A stretch of DNA of 64,000 bases from Chenopodium formosanum (lineage: Eukaryota > Streptophyta > Magnoliopsida > Caryophyllales > Amaranthaceae): the NCBI GenBank assembly GCA_024500155.1, contig CM044862.1, positions 27,555,501 through 27,619,500 of the forward strand. The letters are read 5' to 3'. This document shows, in pieces, positions 21,909 through 34,190 of the stretch. Position numbers and translations under genes: made by a program. The notes below the pieces were generated by a model. That model saw only the letters and a program-made list of their open reading frames with translations. It was not told the origin of the DNA and did no database searches. The stretch's first letter is position 1. Every line of letters starts with the position of its first letter.

Positions 21909-24900
21909 AGAATACTTACCACTATACTACAAAAAATGGAATATCAAGATATTCATGACTTTGTTCTTTCTACTTGGCAACGCAATGTCAATGGCTTCCC
22001 AATGTTCATTCTCTCTAAGAACCTACAACATGTCAAGTCTCTTATTAGGAATTGGTGTCTCAACAACAAGAAATTTTGGGGCATAGATTGGAAAAAAATT
22101 TCGAAGGATCTTGCTACTGAGGGTGAGCTAGTCCAATCACTTCCTGATGCCTCTCTCTACATGACCAACATTGTTACTTCAAAAGATAGTATTTTATTGC
22201 AGCTGCAATTTTGGAGACAACGCTGTAAGAAAAATTGGATACTTAAAGGCGACTGTCCATCTAAACTTCTGTTTTCAAAGGTCAAAAGTCGACAAAAGAA
22301 GAATGAGATTAGTTCCTTATTTGACGACCAAGGAACTCTTCAGCATGGCCAGACGGATGTCCACCGAGTGGTGGTGAAATTCCTAAAAGATACTTTCCAA
22401 TGTGATACTATGCCTCCTTATGATCCGGAGATTTATATTGTTCTACGAGAATTAGATCTTCCACGATTCAATTCTTCTCAACTTGCAAACCTGGATAGTC
22501 CATTCTCTAGTTCTGAGATTCGCACGGCTATGTTTTCTTTTGGGACTAGTAAGTCTTCGGGTCCGGATGGAATTACAATCAAATTCTTCAAATCCCACGG
22601 GGATGTTGTGGGTGAATCGGTTGTCTCTGGCATTCAAAGCTTCTTTCACACGGGATTTCTACTGAAAGAATGGAATCAGTCACTTCTTGTTATGATTCCT
22701 AAGATAGGTACACCAACAGAGGTTGGACATTTACGTCCTATCAGCCTTTGCAATACAGTGTACAAATGTGCTTCCAAATGTTTGGTGGCAAGGGTCCGCT
22801 AATATCTTCCTCTTCTCATCTCAGATTCTCAGCATGCCTTTGTTCAAGGCCGCTTTATGACGGATAATATTTTGATGAGTCATGAGTTAATGGAGAAAAT
22901 TAATTGTTCAAAAACTGGCACTAATTGGCTCGCTTCAATCAAAATTGATATGAGCAAGGCTTATGATAGAATCCACTGGAGTTTTCTTTTGCAGGTTCTT
23001 AAAGCCTATGGGTTTCCGGATCATTGGTTACAGATGATCCAACAATGTCTTGCCACGGTTTCTTACAAATCCTTGATTAATGGCACTACTTTGGGAACCT
23101 TTAAACCGCATTGTGGTCTTCGCCAGGGTGACCCCATCTCCCCGTTCCTTTTCCTATTCTGCATGGATATATTCTCTCGTATGCTGCATTTGGGACAGGA
23201 TTTAAAGCATTTTCAAGGAATTAAGTTATCTAGAAGGAGCCCTACTATTTCGCATTTATTCTTCGCGGATGATGCTCTCATCTTTTTTCGGGCTTCGTCT
23301 ACAGCCTGAACTAATATCATGCAGATTATTCAGCGGATTACTAAGATATCACGCGAACAACTAAACTTGTCTAAATCCTTGATTAAGTTTAGCCCTAATA
23401 TCAGTATGGTTGCTCAACAAGGCTTCAAATCGCTTTTCCAAATGAAGCATGTTCAGGTGTTCGATCATCATCTATGAGCTCTAATTGACTTCGTTGGAAG
23501 AAAGAAAGATCACTTTTAGTTTCTCATCGACAAAATTATGGGGTGAATTAATTGTTTAAATGCCATATGCCTCTCACAATCACAGAAGTTAATTTTTATT
23601 AACTCAATCCTTATTGCAATGGATTCCCATGTTCTCGCTTGTTATGAGTTACCCGTCTCTGTGACTGGGAAAATTGACTCCTTACTGTTGCGCTTCTTTT
23701 GGGCGCATTCTGATACTAAAGGCATGCACTGGGTAAATACGGATACCATGCACCTTCCTCGTGGCCTCGGTGGGTTGGGCATTCGCTGCTTGTCTTCCTT
23801 AAACAAGACTTTGCTCATGAAACAAGTTTGGAGATTCGTTACTAACCCCCAGTTGCTTGTTTCTAAAGTCTTTAGTGCTCGAACGACCTTTCTCTCCAGT
23901 GCCCCTAATACTGGGCCGCGTTATTTAGGTCGCTACTCCTACGGCCTTCGGAGTCTACTCAAAGCGGACACTCTGTTGAATTCCGGCTGTAATTAGAAAA
24001 CTGGTAATGGCAAATCCACTCTAGCTGGGTCAGCCAAGTGGGTTAATTGTTGCATTCCTGAATTCAAACCAAGAATTCTTTTGCCACATTCGGCCCCTCC
24101 CACTGTCAGTTTTTTCATCAATCTTCACACCATGGGTTGGGATTCTACCAAAGTTGTTGATTGGTTTGTTCCTGCGGATGCTTCTACAATCCTAGCTTTG
24201 GAGGCCCCTGATACGACTCAGGTCGATTTCCGTTATTGGGCGGGTACCCCTTCTGGAAAGTACTCGGTTAAAACTAGGTATGTTATGCTTCAACAACAAT
24301 TTCCCCTTCCTTCTATACCGTCCGCCTCTAATTCTTTCTGGAAGGTTCTTTGGTCTCTTCCGGTGCAGCCTAAATGGAAGTTGTTTTTATGGAAACTGCT
24401 ACACCGCGCTCTTGCGGTTAAGGCGGAACTCAATCATCGAGGAGTTCCGATTCTAGACGTGTGTTGTGACCTCTGTCGTTCGGAACTGGAGGATTTACAA
24501 CACCTTTTCAGAAAGTGCTTTAATGCACGTTCGGTTTGGAGGGGAGGATGCCTCGGCATTCGCTCAGAATTTAATGGAGACCTTTCTCTCTCAGATTAGA
24601 TCCAAGATTATATCCGACTTTTTATCAGTCAGGATGGTCTTTCTAGTACTCGCTTAGGTACCTTTGTTGGTACACTTAGGTGCTTGTGTTTATGTCGTAA
24701 TTCCAGGATTTTTAGGGATCTTTCAGCATCTCGGCCTTTTGAGTCTCTGTTTCAGGAGGCAATGGATAATCATTCAATTTTTGTCAATTCAGAAGCCCCT
24801 ACTTGTATCCCGGCTTTTGCGGACGCAGATGGTGGTGCCTCGTCTCCGCCTGGGTTTTACATGGCTCAGCTTGGCCTTACTCCGCATGGGAGTGCTCTAC

Positions 24901-25316
24901 TTTCTCTTCAGATAGATGGCGCTTGGTCCAAAGATTCTCGACGTGCAGGAATGGGATGGTGTTTGGATAATGATGACCCACTGGATGATCGGATCATTGG
25001 AGGTAGTCACTTCGGGGTTTGTTCCTCGACTTTACATGCGGAGGCATTGGCTTGCATGTATGGGCTACAGTCGGCGTTTGATCAAGGATTTATGTCTCTC
25101 GTGGTTTTTACTGATTCCTATCTTCTAGTCTCCCTGCTTCGAGGGGAGGGGCAAGGTTATATTGCTTATATATGGCTCATTCGGAGGATTTTACAGCTTG
25201 CCTCTACGTTTCGGGTTTGCACTATTCACAAGGCGGATCGCCAGCGCGTCTACAGAGCTCATCTAATTGCTGGAGAAGCAGCGGTTAACTCTATTTGCTT
25301 TACTATTAATATGTAA
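21909..25316 (+). pseudogene. LINE A ORF2: RT, zf-RVT, RNase H
   Basis: A single frame is open from the insertion junction to 25316 apart from in-frame stops. RT motifs are SSGPDGITIKFFK, LRPISLCNTVYK, IDMSKAYDRIHWSFL, GLRQGDPISPFLF and catalytic FADD at 23262-23273. The zf-RVT motif CCDLCRSELEDLQHLFRKC is near 24460-24520. A plant-type RNase H begins DGAWSKDSRRAGMGW near 24915. Stops at 22800, 23517, 23544, 23994 and 24597 sit at codons that related LINEs show as Q, R or W. It is inactive. Confidence 0.92.
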
Positions 25317-25383
25317 TTTCTTGTATGTATCCTTTGTCAAAAAAAAAAAAAAAATACAAAAAAAAATAAATAAAAAATAAAAT
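21909..25383 (+). mobile_element. LINE A: 5'-truncated L1-type element
   Basis: It is flanked by the 13-bp repeat AAAATAAGAAGTC (21896-21908 and 25384-25396) and ends in an A-rich tail (25340-25383). It is 3475 bp, about half the length of LINE B. It lacks ORF1 and the endonuclease, as expected from incomplete reverse transcription at insertion. Confidence 0.92.
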
Positions 25384-25810
25384 AAAATAAGAAGTCTGAG
25401 GCTTCGAATATAGCGGCTCTTCAAATGGGAATTAATCCCCTGCTTCTCACTCCACCAATCATGCGCATCACAACCTTTTGATCATCAAATTAATCAAGAT
25501 CAATGGCCTATTTACACCCAGCTTGTGCTCACGCATCAATAGGTCACTTAGAGGCCGAATGGGCTTCCAGAGGTGATCGAATTGTGATGCGGAAATAAGA
25601 GAGCTGCTCCGATGATGTTTGTGTCGTAAGGGGATGCAGCACCTCGGTGTTACAGGGCTAGTAGGCGCGGTTCTTGGTTGGTTGCGGTGGAAAATCGGTT
25701 GTTGTTGGAGGTGTTTTGTGTTGCAGATTTCGAGGAGCTGGTGGCTGATTTGTGGTTGTTGCGTGAACAGGGGGACAAGGGAGCTGCTGGCCAAAACAGG
25801 GCACGACATC

Positions 25811-25870
25811 CGCGCCCGCGCTGCTGGAGCCCGCACCCGCGGGTTTGGGACCACGCCCGCGACAGCTTAC
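25811..25870. repeat. GC-rich palindromic units in Athila-type 3' LTR
   Basis: GCGCCCGCG, GCACCCGCGG and ACGCCCGCGA start at 25812, 25833 and 25853, a pitch of 20-21 bp. The matching 5' LTR copy is at 32241-32315. Confidence 0.75.
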
Positions 25871-26549
25871 TGCCTTATTTAGTGCAACCAATCCCGCGCC
25901 CGCAGTTGGCAGGGCTGCTTTGCTGCTGCGGTCCGGTGCCTGCTCGGGGCTGCTTGATGGGGAAAAGGTAAAGCAGGCCGTGGCTTGTGCTGATTTAGTG
26001 CTGGTGGGTGAGGGCGGCTGATTGGTGTTGCTTTAGGGATGATGGCAGATTGGTATTTTTGTGATTGGGGAAGCAAGAGGGAGTGCGTGAGTGAGAGGTT
26101 GCTTGGTTGTGAGGTGCGAGAGATGCTTGGGGAGGAAGATGTGATTGGCCTAGCAAAATGGCTTGACCAAGACAGATATTTATCCTTTGAAATCTTTGAA
26201 AAAAAATACTTCAATTGCTTGGAGTTCCAACTTGAGTTGTTGGTACTCTAGCTTCCCGTACTCGGTTTTGTTGACTTCCAAAACTCATGTTAGGCTTCCT
26301 CCTCGACATTTGAGCCTCGGGAAATCCCGACACACCTACAAAACAAGCCAAACAAACTGAAAAGCAAGAAAATAGAAAAGTAATACGTAAAATGATAAGA
26401 AAAACCATTAAAAGCACGCATTTCTCTTAATTAATACAAAAGCACCAAAATCAAGCTGTATTACCTAAAAACACGGCATAAAAGACTAAAAACGAGCATA
26501 AAAATACGAAGAAAACATAGCCTAAGAGTGTCGTAAATGGCACGCATCA

Positions 26550-26563
26550 AATTCCCCCAAGCT
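26550..26563 (-). other. Polypurine tract of Athila-type element
   Basis: The minus strand reads AGCTTGGGGGAATT directly before the 3' LTR. The identical 14-mer occurs at 11717-11730 away from an LTR. Confidence 0.85.
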
Positions 26564-29035
26564 AAAATTTTGCTAGTCCTCGAGCAAAACAAAAACAAGG
26601 GAAAGAAAATGACAAGCTTATTCAAACAAACAAAAGAAGAGAGGAGACAAGAATATACACGAACTCACTTTCATAGGAATCACAGTCAATTTTAGCATCT
26701 AAAGACAAGCCATTTAAACCCCTAGATCGCCCTTGAGGACGAGTGATGCTCTCGTAAAGGTTTCCTAAGAGATTAACCTATAACTCTCGTAATAATACAA
26801 ACAAGGCAAATCATGAAAAAGAAACCAAAATACAAGGAAAGAAAACAAATATTCATGAAAGGACTTTTCCAATTGTACAAGCACAAGTGAATGAAATATT
26901 TCTGAACAAGTAAGGGAGTGCACGTTCTAAGATATCTAAGGTTGATTGAAACATAGGACATGCTAAGCATAGAGAACTAAAGAAACGCAATTCACTTTCA
27001 TCTCAAAACACTTTTAGCGCATTTTCCCAATTGGCTTCAAATCTTCTTTTAGTGAGCGTCTCTATAGTTCCTCGAAGGAACAAGAAAAACAAATAGATTT
27101 GAGGTTTCTTGACATCTTGACTTTGCATCCCCTCATAATGCCCTCCCCCGATATGTTACTCAACCTCTAGGTCAAAAGGGTTTTCCCAAAGGTTGTAACA
27201 TAAGGGAAAAAGGTTGAGGGTAGGCTTAAAATTTAGAATTTGGTGGTATTCCTAATTAGTAAAGCAAAAGGGTGATCAAACCTTCTCCTCATAACCAAGT
27301 AATCACCAAACAAAAACAAACATACACCCCCAAACTTATTCAAAGCTATAACCACGATTATATATACAAAAAGCGTAAGAACGCTTTCCCCCAAGCTTGA
27401 ACAAAGCATTGTCATCAATGCTTAAAATAGGGAGAAGCATTTACATCAAAATGTTTTTTAACTTTTTCATTTTTCACTTTTTACAACTTTTGCCAAAGAT
27501 TTTTGAATTTTCTTTGCTTTTTCTCATTTTTTTCAATTTTTTTTTCATTTTTTACTTTGTTCATTGTCCTCGCCTCTTTTAACTATGGACTGCTTTTTCA
27601 ACTTTGCCTTTGAATGTCCTTGCATTTTTTAACTTTGGACGGATTTTTCATTTATTCACTTTCCATTATTCACAAGATATACAAAACAGAAGATTGCTTA
27701 CAAATAAGAACCCATATCCAAACTCATATACCACAATCTCTAAGAACATGATCATTTGCTTCACAAAAACCAAAAATGGAACAAAATGAAACAAAAGACT
27801 CAAAGTTCTAAAGATGTGTCTTGGAAAGAAGGGTAAAGGCTCAAATGGTTAGCAAGTAGGCAAGTGGAAACCTAAGAACTAAAAAGAAAGAAGATTATCC
27901 TAGAAAATAAAAATTACCACCTCGAGAAGATGCTTTTGTCTTTCCTAGATGGTTCAGTCTCGTGTTTGAGAATTATGAGTCCAGATTCAAGATTAGGTCC
28001 GCAATAGTCAAGGATCCATGCCGCTTATGCAAGTGATTGTAGAAGGATAGAAAATCATGAGACCTCACAAGTTTGTGGAAAAAACTCTCTAAAAGCTTCA
28101 AATTCACCAAAGGGGAATAATTGCAAATTTTCAAAAACAATAGAATCCGGCTTCAAGGTCCCAATAGTTCTAGACGACTACCTTAGCATGTTCTATCCTA
28201 GAGTCAACTAAAGTTACTCTCAAACCGTGCACACCGTTACCATTTAAGACGAAAAGAATTCAACTATACAAGTCCAAAAGTATTATGTCCGAAGCAAGAA
28301 CAAAACAAAACACATTGCAAATTTGCCTTGAAAGAAACAAAAATCTTTTTTGAGTTTTTTTTTTTCAAAATAAAGAACATGGAAAAGCATATACAAAGGT
28401 GCATGGCATTTATGAATAAAAATCCCGCCAAACATGATAAAATACCCTCCCCCAAGCTTGAATGGACAATACACTCACATCATAAATCAAATACTCCATG
28501 GGAGGGGAAAACAAGGATATCAATCCAACAATACCAACACATGTCCAACAAGACATCAACTATTAGAGAATGAGCAAAGAAAGATATTACCGGATGTTAG
28601 GTGGGTGTAAATACCCGCAAATGACCCAATTCAACCTTTCAAGCTAATCTCCTCAAGAATTGAAACTTGCTTTCCATATGCTAGCAAAATAAAAGTTAAT
28701 CTTCCTTGATTCTTGATTCAAACCAATGCACCAAAGTATATCATGAAGTCATGTACCTAGCAAAAGGAACACAAATAGTTCCATAAGAGAAAGTCTATTC
28801 CAAAAAGAAAAGAAAATGAAAGCAATAAAACACGGGTTACTTCCCGAGAAAGGCTTGCTTAAGGTCCAAGCTTAACCGCTCTAGAAAATAATAATTCAAC
28901 ACACGCAAGAGCTTGTCAAATGCACTACTACACATTTCATATGATAAACAGTAGGAAAATAACGGAATGAGAACGTGCAATAAAATTGTTGCACGCAAGT
29001 GAGAACGGAGATGCTAAAAGAAAGAAGAAGAAGGA
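26564..29035 (-). other. Athila-type 3' non-coding region
   Basis: There is no supported gene. It is homologous to 11578-14264 in opposite orientation. Additional PPT-like motifs AAGCTTGGGGGA (minus) lie at 27387-27398 and 28445-28459. Confidence 0.75.
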
Positions 29036-30649
29036 TCAAAAGGAAAATGAAGAAAATAAGAAGAGGGGGGATAAAAGAATGGAAAGAAAGAGAAAAAGAA
29101 AAAGGCAAATCCTCCTCACTAAAATACTTTTCGGTGGCAACATCACCTTTTTCTCAACAATAGACGAACGAAGGACATTAAGATCATCATAGACAAGGGG
29201 GTCACCAATAGGCTCATCAACAAAGGAAGGGAGGGATATAGGAGTGTAGGGGATGTGGTTGAAATTGCTTAAAAAAGGGACATGAGAAGAGGTAATAGGG
29301 GCTATGGTCTCAGAAATGAACTCTTCCTTACCACCATGCCTCAAATCACCAATAAGAGCATGAAAATCAATCATAAAATCCTCAAAAGTACAACACTCAT
29401 GATCATCATCTCCCTCAAACATCCAACTTCCAAGAGGAACAACATAATCCTCTTCACTACAATCATGAACAACAACTCCCTCAACTTCCTTAAAGCCTAA
29501 AGTCTCAAAGCCATGCATGAACGGATGCAAATTCATTTCAAACTTATCTCTCTCCCATGAAGCAATCTTAATGAACTCACTCAAAAGGATATGGGTTTTC
29601 ATTTGACACTCAAAGAACACATTGGTCATAACCTCAATCGAGTCCAAATACTCATGGATAGAAGAATCACAATCATGCATAAGAGACTCATCAAGATGGG
29701 AAGTAGGGTTGAGGCTATCAAAATCGACAATTTCTTCATTCTCAACTCCTTCACCATCACTCAAATGATCACCAATGGGATCCTTACACTCTCTTGGTTG
29801 CTCAAATTCATCATTATCATCCTCAACACACACATTACATTGGGGTTTTTCAAATACAATCATCAAGAATGACAACTGGCTTTCTAACTCATCTCATCTT
29901 TCCTCCTCAATACGCTCCTCATTCTTTTTCATCATCTCTAATTGACTTCTCATAGAATTAAGAATCATCTCCTTACTAGGCCCAAGCTCATTATCAAGCT
30001 CAATACACCTAATTTGAGATTCAAAAGTAGCAATAAGAGATTCAAAAGGTGTAAAAGGTTGAGGCTCAATAAAAGAAAAAGATGTACAACCAAGATTGGA
30101 AGAATCTACATTAAGATCATGAGCATATACATCACATTGGGGAGTGGGGGCACAATCAAACACATGAGATTCATCATTAAGGGAACGAAGCACATCACAA
30201 TAAGGCATGGTAAATAATGAAGAATATTGAAATACACCATTAGCATCAACTTGAGCATGCACCTCATTATCATGAACAAAAGGGGAAATAGAGTTGAAAT
30301 CATGAGTTCTAGGTTCACTTAAGGGATCATGTAACAAATCACGGGAAATCATGCTAACATTAGAAGAATCAAGACATTGCGCATCAATATTAAAATCATG
30401 ATTACCCCTATTATAAACATCCCTAGCAAACCAAACATGAAAATCTCAAGCATCCTCAATTGACAATGCTATAAATTCACCATCATTCATGCATTCAACT
30501 TCATTCCTAGTTTGCTCAATCAAACAAAATTAACAAATCTCACAAGCCTCCCAAATATTACAACAATTATAGTCTAAAAATCCCTCAAGTCTAATGAAAT
30601 ATTCACGAAAAGGCTTATTATCATCTTGAGAAAATGATAGACATGCCAT
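29036..30649 (-). pseudogene. Unrecognised acidic ORF of non-autonomous Athila-type element
   Basis: One frame runs from ATG 30649 (MACLSFSQDDNKPFREYF) to 29036, about 537 codons, broken by three in-frame stops (TAA at 30530-30532, TGA near 30440, TGA at 29894-29896). It starts about 94 bases after the PBS, the usual position of gag. The predicted product is acidic, rich in Asp, Glu and Ser, with one Glu/Lys-rich helical stretch (LEMMKKNEERIEEER), and has no zinc knuckle, capsid or catalytic motif that I recognise. The last about 25 residues translate a pyrimidine run and may not be coding. Its unusual length suggests it was once selected. The function is unknown. Confidence 0.6.
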
Positions 30650-30742
30650 TTTTTTCACAAAACAAACAAAAATAAAATAAAAGAAAAGTATGTACAAAGA
30701 CCTAGACTCAAGCAATCAAAAGCACTCAAACATAAACAGCGT

Positions 30743-30760
30743 TCCCCGGCAACGGCGCCA
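30743..30760 (-). other. Athila-type primer-binding site
   Basis: The minus strand reads TGGCGCCGTTGCCGGGGA three bases after the LTR. This is the tRNA-Asp type PBS known from Athila elements. Confidence 0.9.
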
Positions 30761-31729
30761 TTTTGACGAGGGGAAAACTAGGTCGTTATCTAATCCTCTT
30801 TAAGTTAAACTAAATTTATAAACACTTAACAAACCTAAATACGATTATAAAGGCAAGTCAAGGGTCGAACCCAAAGGAACGGTAATATTCAAGCACTCTC
30901 AATTATGCGCCTAAGCTAGGTCAAATTCGAAGGTAAGAGGTAACACTAACAACAAACAAAACAAGCAACCTAACAAATTAAACACTATGAATGGGGATCA
31001 ACAAGTAATCATGTCAATAGCAACAACTTGGGAAGATCATGCCAATCAAAGGTTGTGAAGACTAATGATAAGAGCAATCAATTAGAATCAAAGAGCTATC
31101 TCTTAATTGTTAAACTAGGGTTCATTATGAATAACAAACTAAGAAAATCACAATACAAACAAATCAATAATTGCAATTCCTAAATCAATTGGTCGTGTCA
31201 TTAGCAATTACAATGCAATCTAGCATAATTCTCAAGGCCTAATCGAATTACACATATGTAAACTTCCATTGATCACTTTAATCTCAACAATCAATCAACA
31301 CAATTCCCCAATTAATCACAATCAATCAATCATACAAGTTTCACCCAATTCCTAGCCAAATAACTACTCAAGAATCATCATCTATCAACTAACAACTAAG
31401 GAAATCAAGAATCAACAATATATCAAGAACAATTACACTAATCAAGCATCAGACATCAAAATCAAATCAAACAAACATGAAATTAAACAAAGCAATAAGG
31501 TGAGATAGAGTAAGAAATGCTCATTGATTGATTAAGAAGATTTACAATACAATTGTCACCATTAAACCTTCAATATCTCATACCACCATTGAAATCCCTC
31601 ATTTTCTCTCTCTAAAACTACTCCTAAAACTAACCCTAGATCTAGAGAGAGAAGCTTATAACTAAGCTAAGAAATATGAGAGCTAATTCTAATTCTCTAA
31701 TTGTTCCCTTAAATTTACCCCAAAATGGG

Positions 31730-31737
31730 TATTTATA
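31730..31737 (-). promoter_or_regulatory. TATA box of Athila-type 5' LTR
   Basis: TATAAATA on the minus strand; the 3' LTR has the same box at 21787-21794. Confidence 0.65.
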
Positions 31738-32240
31738 ATTACAAGGGTAAAAGAAAATAAAAGGGAAAATAAAAGAAAAGGAAAATAAATAAGAGAATTA
31801 AAAGAAAAGAAACCAAAATAAGAAGGCAGACGCTTCAAATATAGCGGCTCTTCAAATGGGAATTAATCCCCTGCTTCTCACACCACCAATCATGCGCATC
31901 ACAACCTTTTGATCATCAAATTAATTAAGATAAACGGCCAATTGACACCCAACTTGTGCGCACGCATCATTAGGTCACTTGGAGGTCGAATGGGCTGCCG
32001 GAGGTGATCGAATCAGGATGCGAAAATAAGAGAGTTGCTTCGATGATGTTAGTGCGGTAAGGGGGTGCAGAAGCTCGATGTTGCATGGCTGGTAGGTGCG
32101 GTTCTTGGTTGGTTGCGGTGGAAAATCGGTTGTTTTTGGAGGTGCTTTGTGTTGCGGTTTGCGAGGAAATGGTGGCTGATTTGTGGTTGTTGCGTGAATA
32201 GGGGAACACGTGAGCTGCTGGCCGGAGCAGGACACCACAG

Positions 32241-32315
32241 CCGCGCCCGCGGAGCTGGAGCCTGCACCCGCGGGTTTTGGGCCACGCCCGCGGTGAGCCC
32301 GCGGCCAGATCGCGA
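32241..32315. repeat. GC-rich palindromic units in Athila-type 5' LTR
   Basis: GCGCCCGCGG, GCACCCGCGG and ACGCCCGCGG start at 32243, 32264 and 32284 (pitch 21 and 20 bp), with a further GAGCCCGCGG at 32295. Confidence 0.75.
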
Positions 32316-32902
32316 TGGCTTACTAACTTTTTTTGCGCAACTGATCCCGCGGCTGGAAAGGTTGCTTTGCTGCTGCGGTGCGCTGCCTGCTCGGGGGCTG
32401 CTGGATGGTGAAAAGGTGCAGCAGGCCGTGGCTGGTGGTTATTTAGTGCTGGTGGGTGATGGCGGCTGATTGGTGTTGCTTTGGGGATGATGGCTGATTG
32501 GTATTGTTGTGGTTGGGGGAAGCAGGAGGAAGTGCGTGAGTGAGAGGTTACTTGGGTGTGAGGTGTGAGAGATGCTGGGGGAGGAGGATGTGCTTGAGTT
32601 GCTTGTACCCTAGCTTATCGTACTCGGTTTTGTTGACTTCCAAAACTCATGTTAGGCTTCCTCCTCGACATTTGAGCCTTGGGAAATCCCGACACACCTA
32701 CAAAACAAGCCAAACAAACCAGAAAGCAAGAGAATAGAAAAGTAATGCGTAAAATGATAAGAAAAGCATGCATTTCTCTAAATTTATACAAAAGGACGCA
32801 AATGAAGATTTATTACCTAAAAGCACAACATAAAAGACTAAAAACAAGCAAAAAAAATACAAAGAAAACCTAGCCTAAGAGTGCCATAAATGACACACAT
32901 CA

Positions 32903-33286
32903 GAGACAGCAGGGTTTGTCGCCAGAAAATAACCCTATCACCAAACGACATTGTTGTTGCACAGCGACAGAGCTATCGCATGGCCCTGGCACTGTTTTCT
33001 TAGCGCCGGTTCCTACATGCCTCACTAGCTTTCTGTTCTTTGAATTTTGTGATTTTTTGTAACGCTTTTTCGATCCTAGTTGTGAAAGATATTTCCCAAA
33101 TTTCCTATGTGTAAAAATACAATGTTTTTTACGCATTACGGATGGTCTATCCAATGCGGACCTTTTTAAGCTTATGCCAATAATGTCAATCAAAATTACG
33201 CACATGAATACTTAGAACATTTCGAGTCTCATCCACTCATTCTAAATTATTGCCAAAACAAATTTTAAGAATTAAAATAGAAATCC
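32903..33286 (-). other. Tat-B leader, PBS-proximal part
   Basis: There is no gene. It matches the LARD leader 48010-48240 (for example around 33180-33230). It contains a degenerate 20-bp-pitch array at 32918-33010. Confidence 0.7.
32918..33010. repeat. Motif array downstream of Tat-B PBS
   Basis: Units with TCGCC/TCACC/TTGCAC starts at about 32919, 32938, 32958 and 32976, with AGCGCCGG near 33002. The pitch is 18-20 bp, more degenerate than in the LARD. Confidence 0.6.
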
Positions 33287-33304
33287 TCCCCAACGGAGTC
33301 GCTA
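33287..33304 (-). other. Tat-B primer-binding site
   Basis: The minus strand reads TAGCGACTCCGTTGGGGA, one base off the TGGCGACTCC form expected for Ogre-type elements (G to A at the second base). Confidence 0.8.
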
Positions 33305-34190
33305 AAAAACTGTAGGGAATATTTCAAGCATCCCACATTTGAGCCCCACTGTGATCATACACTTAAACATGGTGGCGTCCAAAGGGAACGAAGCTAGAGT
33401 AAAAGAGTCGCCAACAAGTTTTAGGAATTTGTAAACCGTTCACAAGGTGAAGGTACACCCCTTCAGGATCCATGAGATCATTAACTCCATAGTGGTCTGG
33501 AACCATGATTGGGTATTCGAGGATGAATGTACAAATCCAACCTTAAAGAGATTGAGCCTACCCTAAAAATAGGCTTCTACTTTATTTTTCTCATATTCAT
33601 GTACACTTTCTAACTAACATACAATCAATATATTAATCCTAAACCTGTTTAATCTGTGCTAGTTAAATATTAATGCACAGGCAATCACTTGAATTATAAT
33701 CACATTAGCCTAAATAAGATTATTTATTATCTTATTAAGCATGATTACAAGTACAAATTCTCTTTAAACCTACATAAAAGGCGTGATCAAGCAATAAAAA
33801 CAATAACATATCAAGTAACAATAAATTATTATCATCAAAATAACATTCTCATCAAAGCATAATAATATTAGCAAGATCCTAGGCATGATACTAACAAGAT
33901 TAATAACAAATCCTAACATGTCACTAAATAAAAGATCAAATCTTCACCCCTAGCATGATACTAACATGATATTAGAAAGAATAGGAAGCAACCTAAATAT
34001 GATACTAGAAAGCAATAAAAGCATCCTAAAATGATACTAGAAATTAAAATAATATAAACATGCTTTAAAAAGAATAGGAAGTAAGCTAATAACTTACTTT
34101 GATGCCTCATATATCTTTTTAATAACAAAATACACATGTTAGTAACTTCAAGGAAAATAATAAATCAAACAATTAAAATAAGGAAATTTT

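Larger units (their letters stand above)
20912..26549 (-). repeat. Athila-type 3' LTR interrupted by LINE A
   Basis: The minus strand starts TGATGCGTGCC and ends CCCCTCATCA. Removing LINE A and one 13-bp repeat leaves about 2150 bp, against 2139 bp in the 5' LTR. The TATA box TATAAATA is at 21787-21794 (minus). Confidence 0.9.
20912..32902 (-). mobile_element. Complete non-autonomous Athila-type element
   Basis: On the minus strand: 5' LTR 30764-32902, PBS 30743-30760, one ORF, long non-coding region, PPT 26550-26563 and 3' LTR 20912-26549 (holding LINE A). The flanks are GAGAT on the left and GAGAC on the right, a target-site duplication with one change. Without LINE A it is about 8.5 kb. 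No gag, protease, RT or integrase is present. Confidence 0.9.
30764..32902 (-). repeat. Athila-type 5' LTR
   Basis: This is 2139 bp, minus strand TGATGTGTGTC to CCCTCGTCA, followed by the PBS. The TATA box is at 31730-31737 and GC-rich units at 32241-32315. The start can fold (GAGTGCC against GACAC). Confidence 0.92.

Noticed and set aside
25468..25971. Pro/Ala/Arg-rich ORFs near the LINE A end
   Set aside because: Nearly the same sequence recurs at 31975-32469 in the other LTR, so this is LTR DNA with GC-rich motifs and not a gene.
29282..30217. Plus-strand ORFs opposite the acidic Athila-type ORF
   Set aside because: They are antisense shadows of the 29036-30649 frame, which starts just after the PBS and is the better candidate.
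30743..30760. tRNA-like sequence
   Set aside because: Only 18 bases match a tRNA 3' end; this is the primer-binding site, not a tRNA gene.
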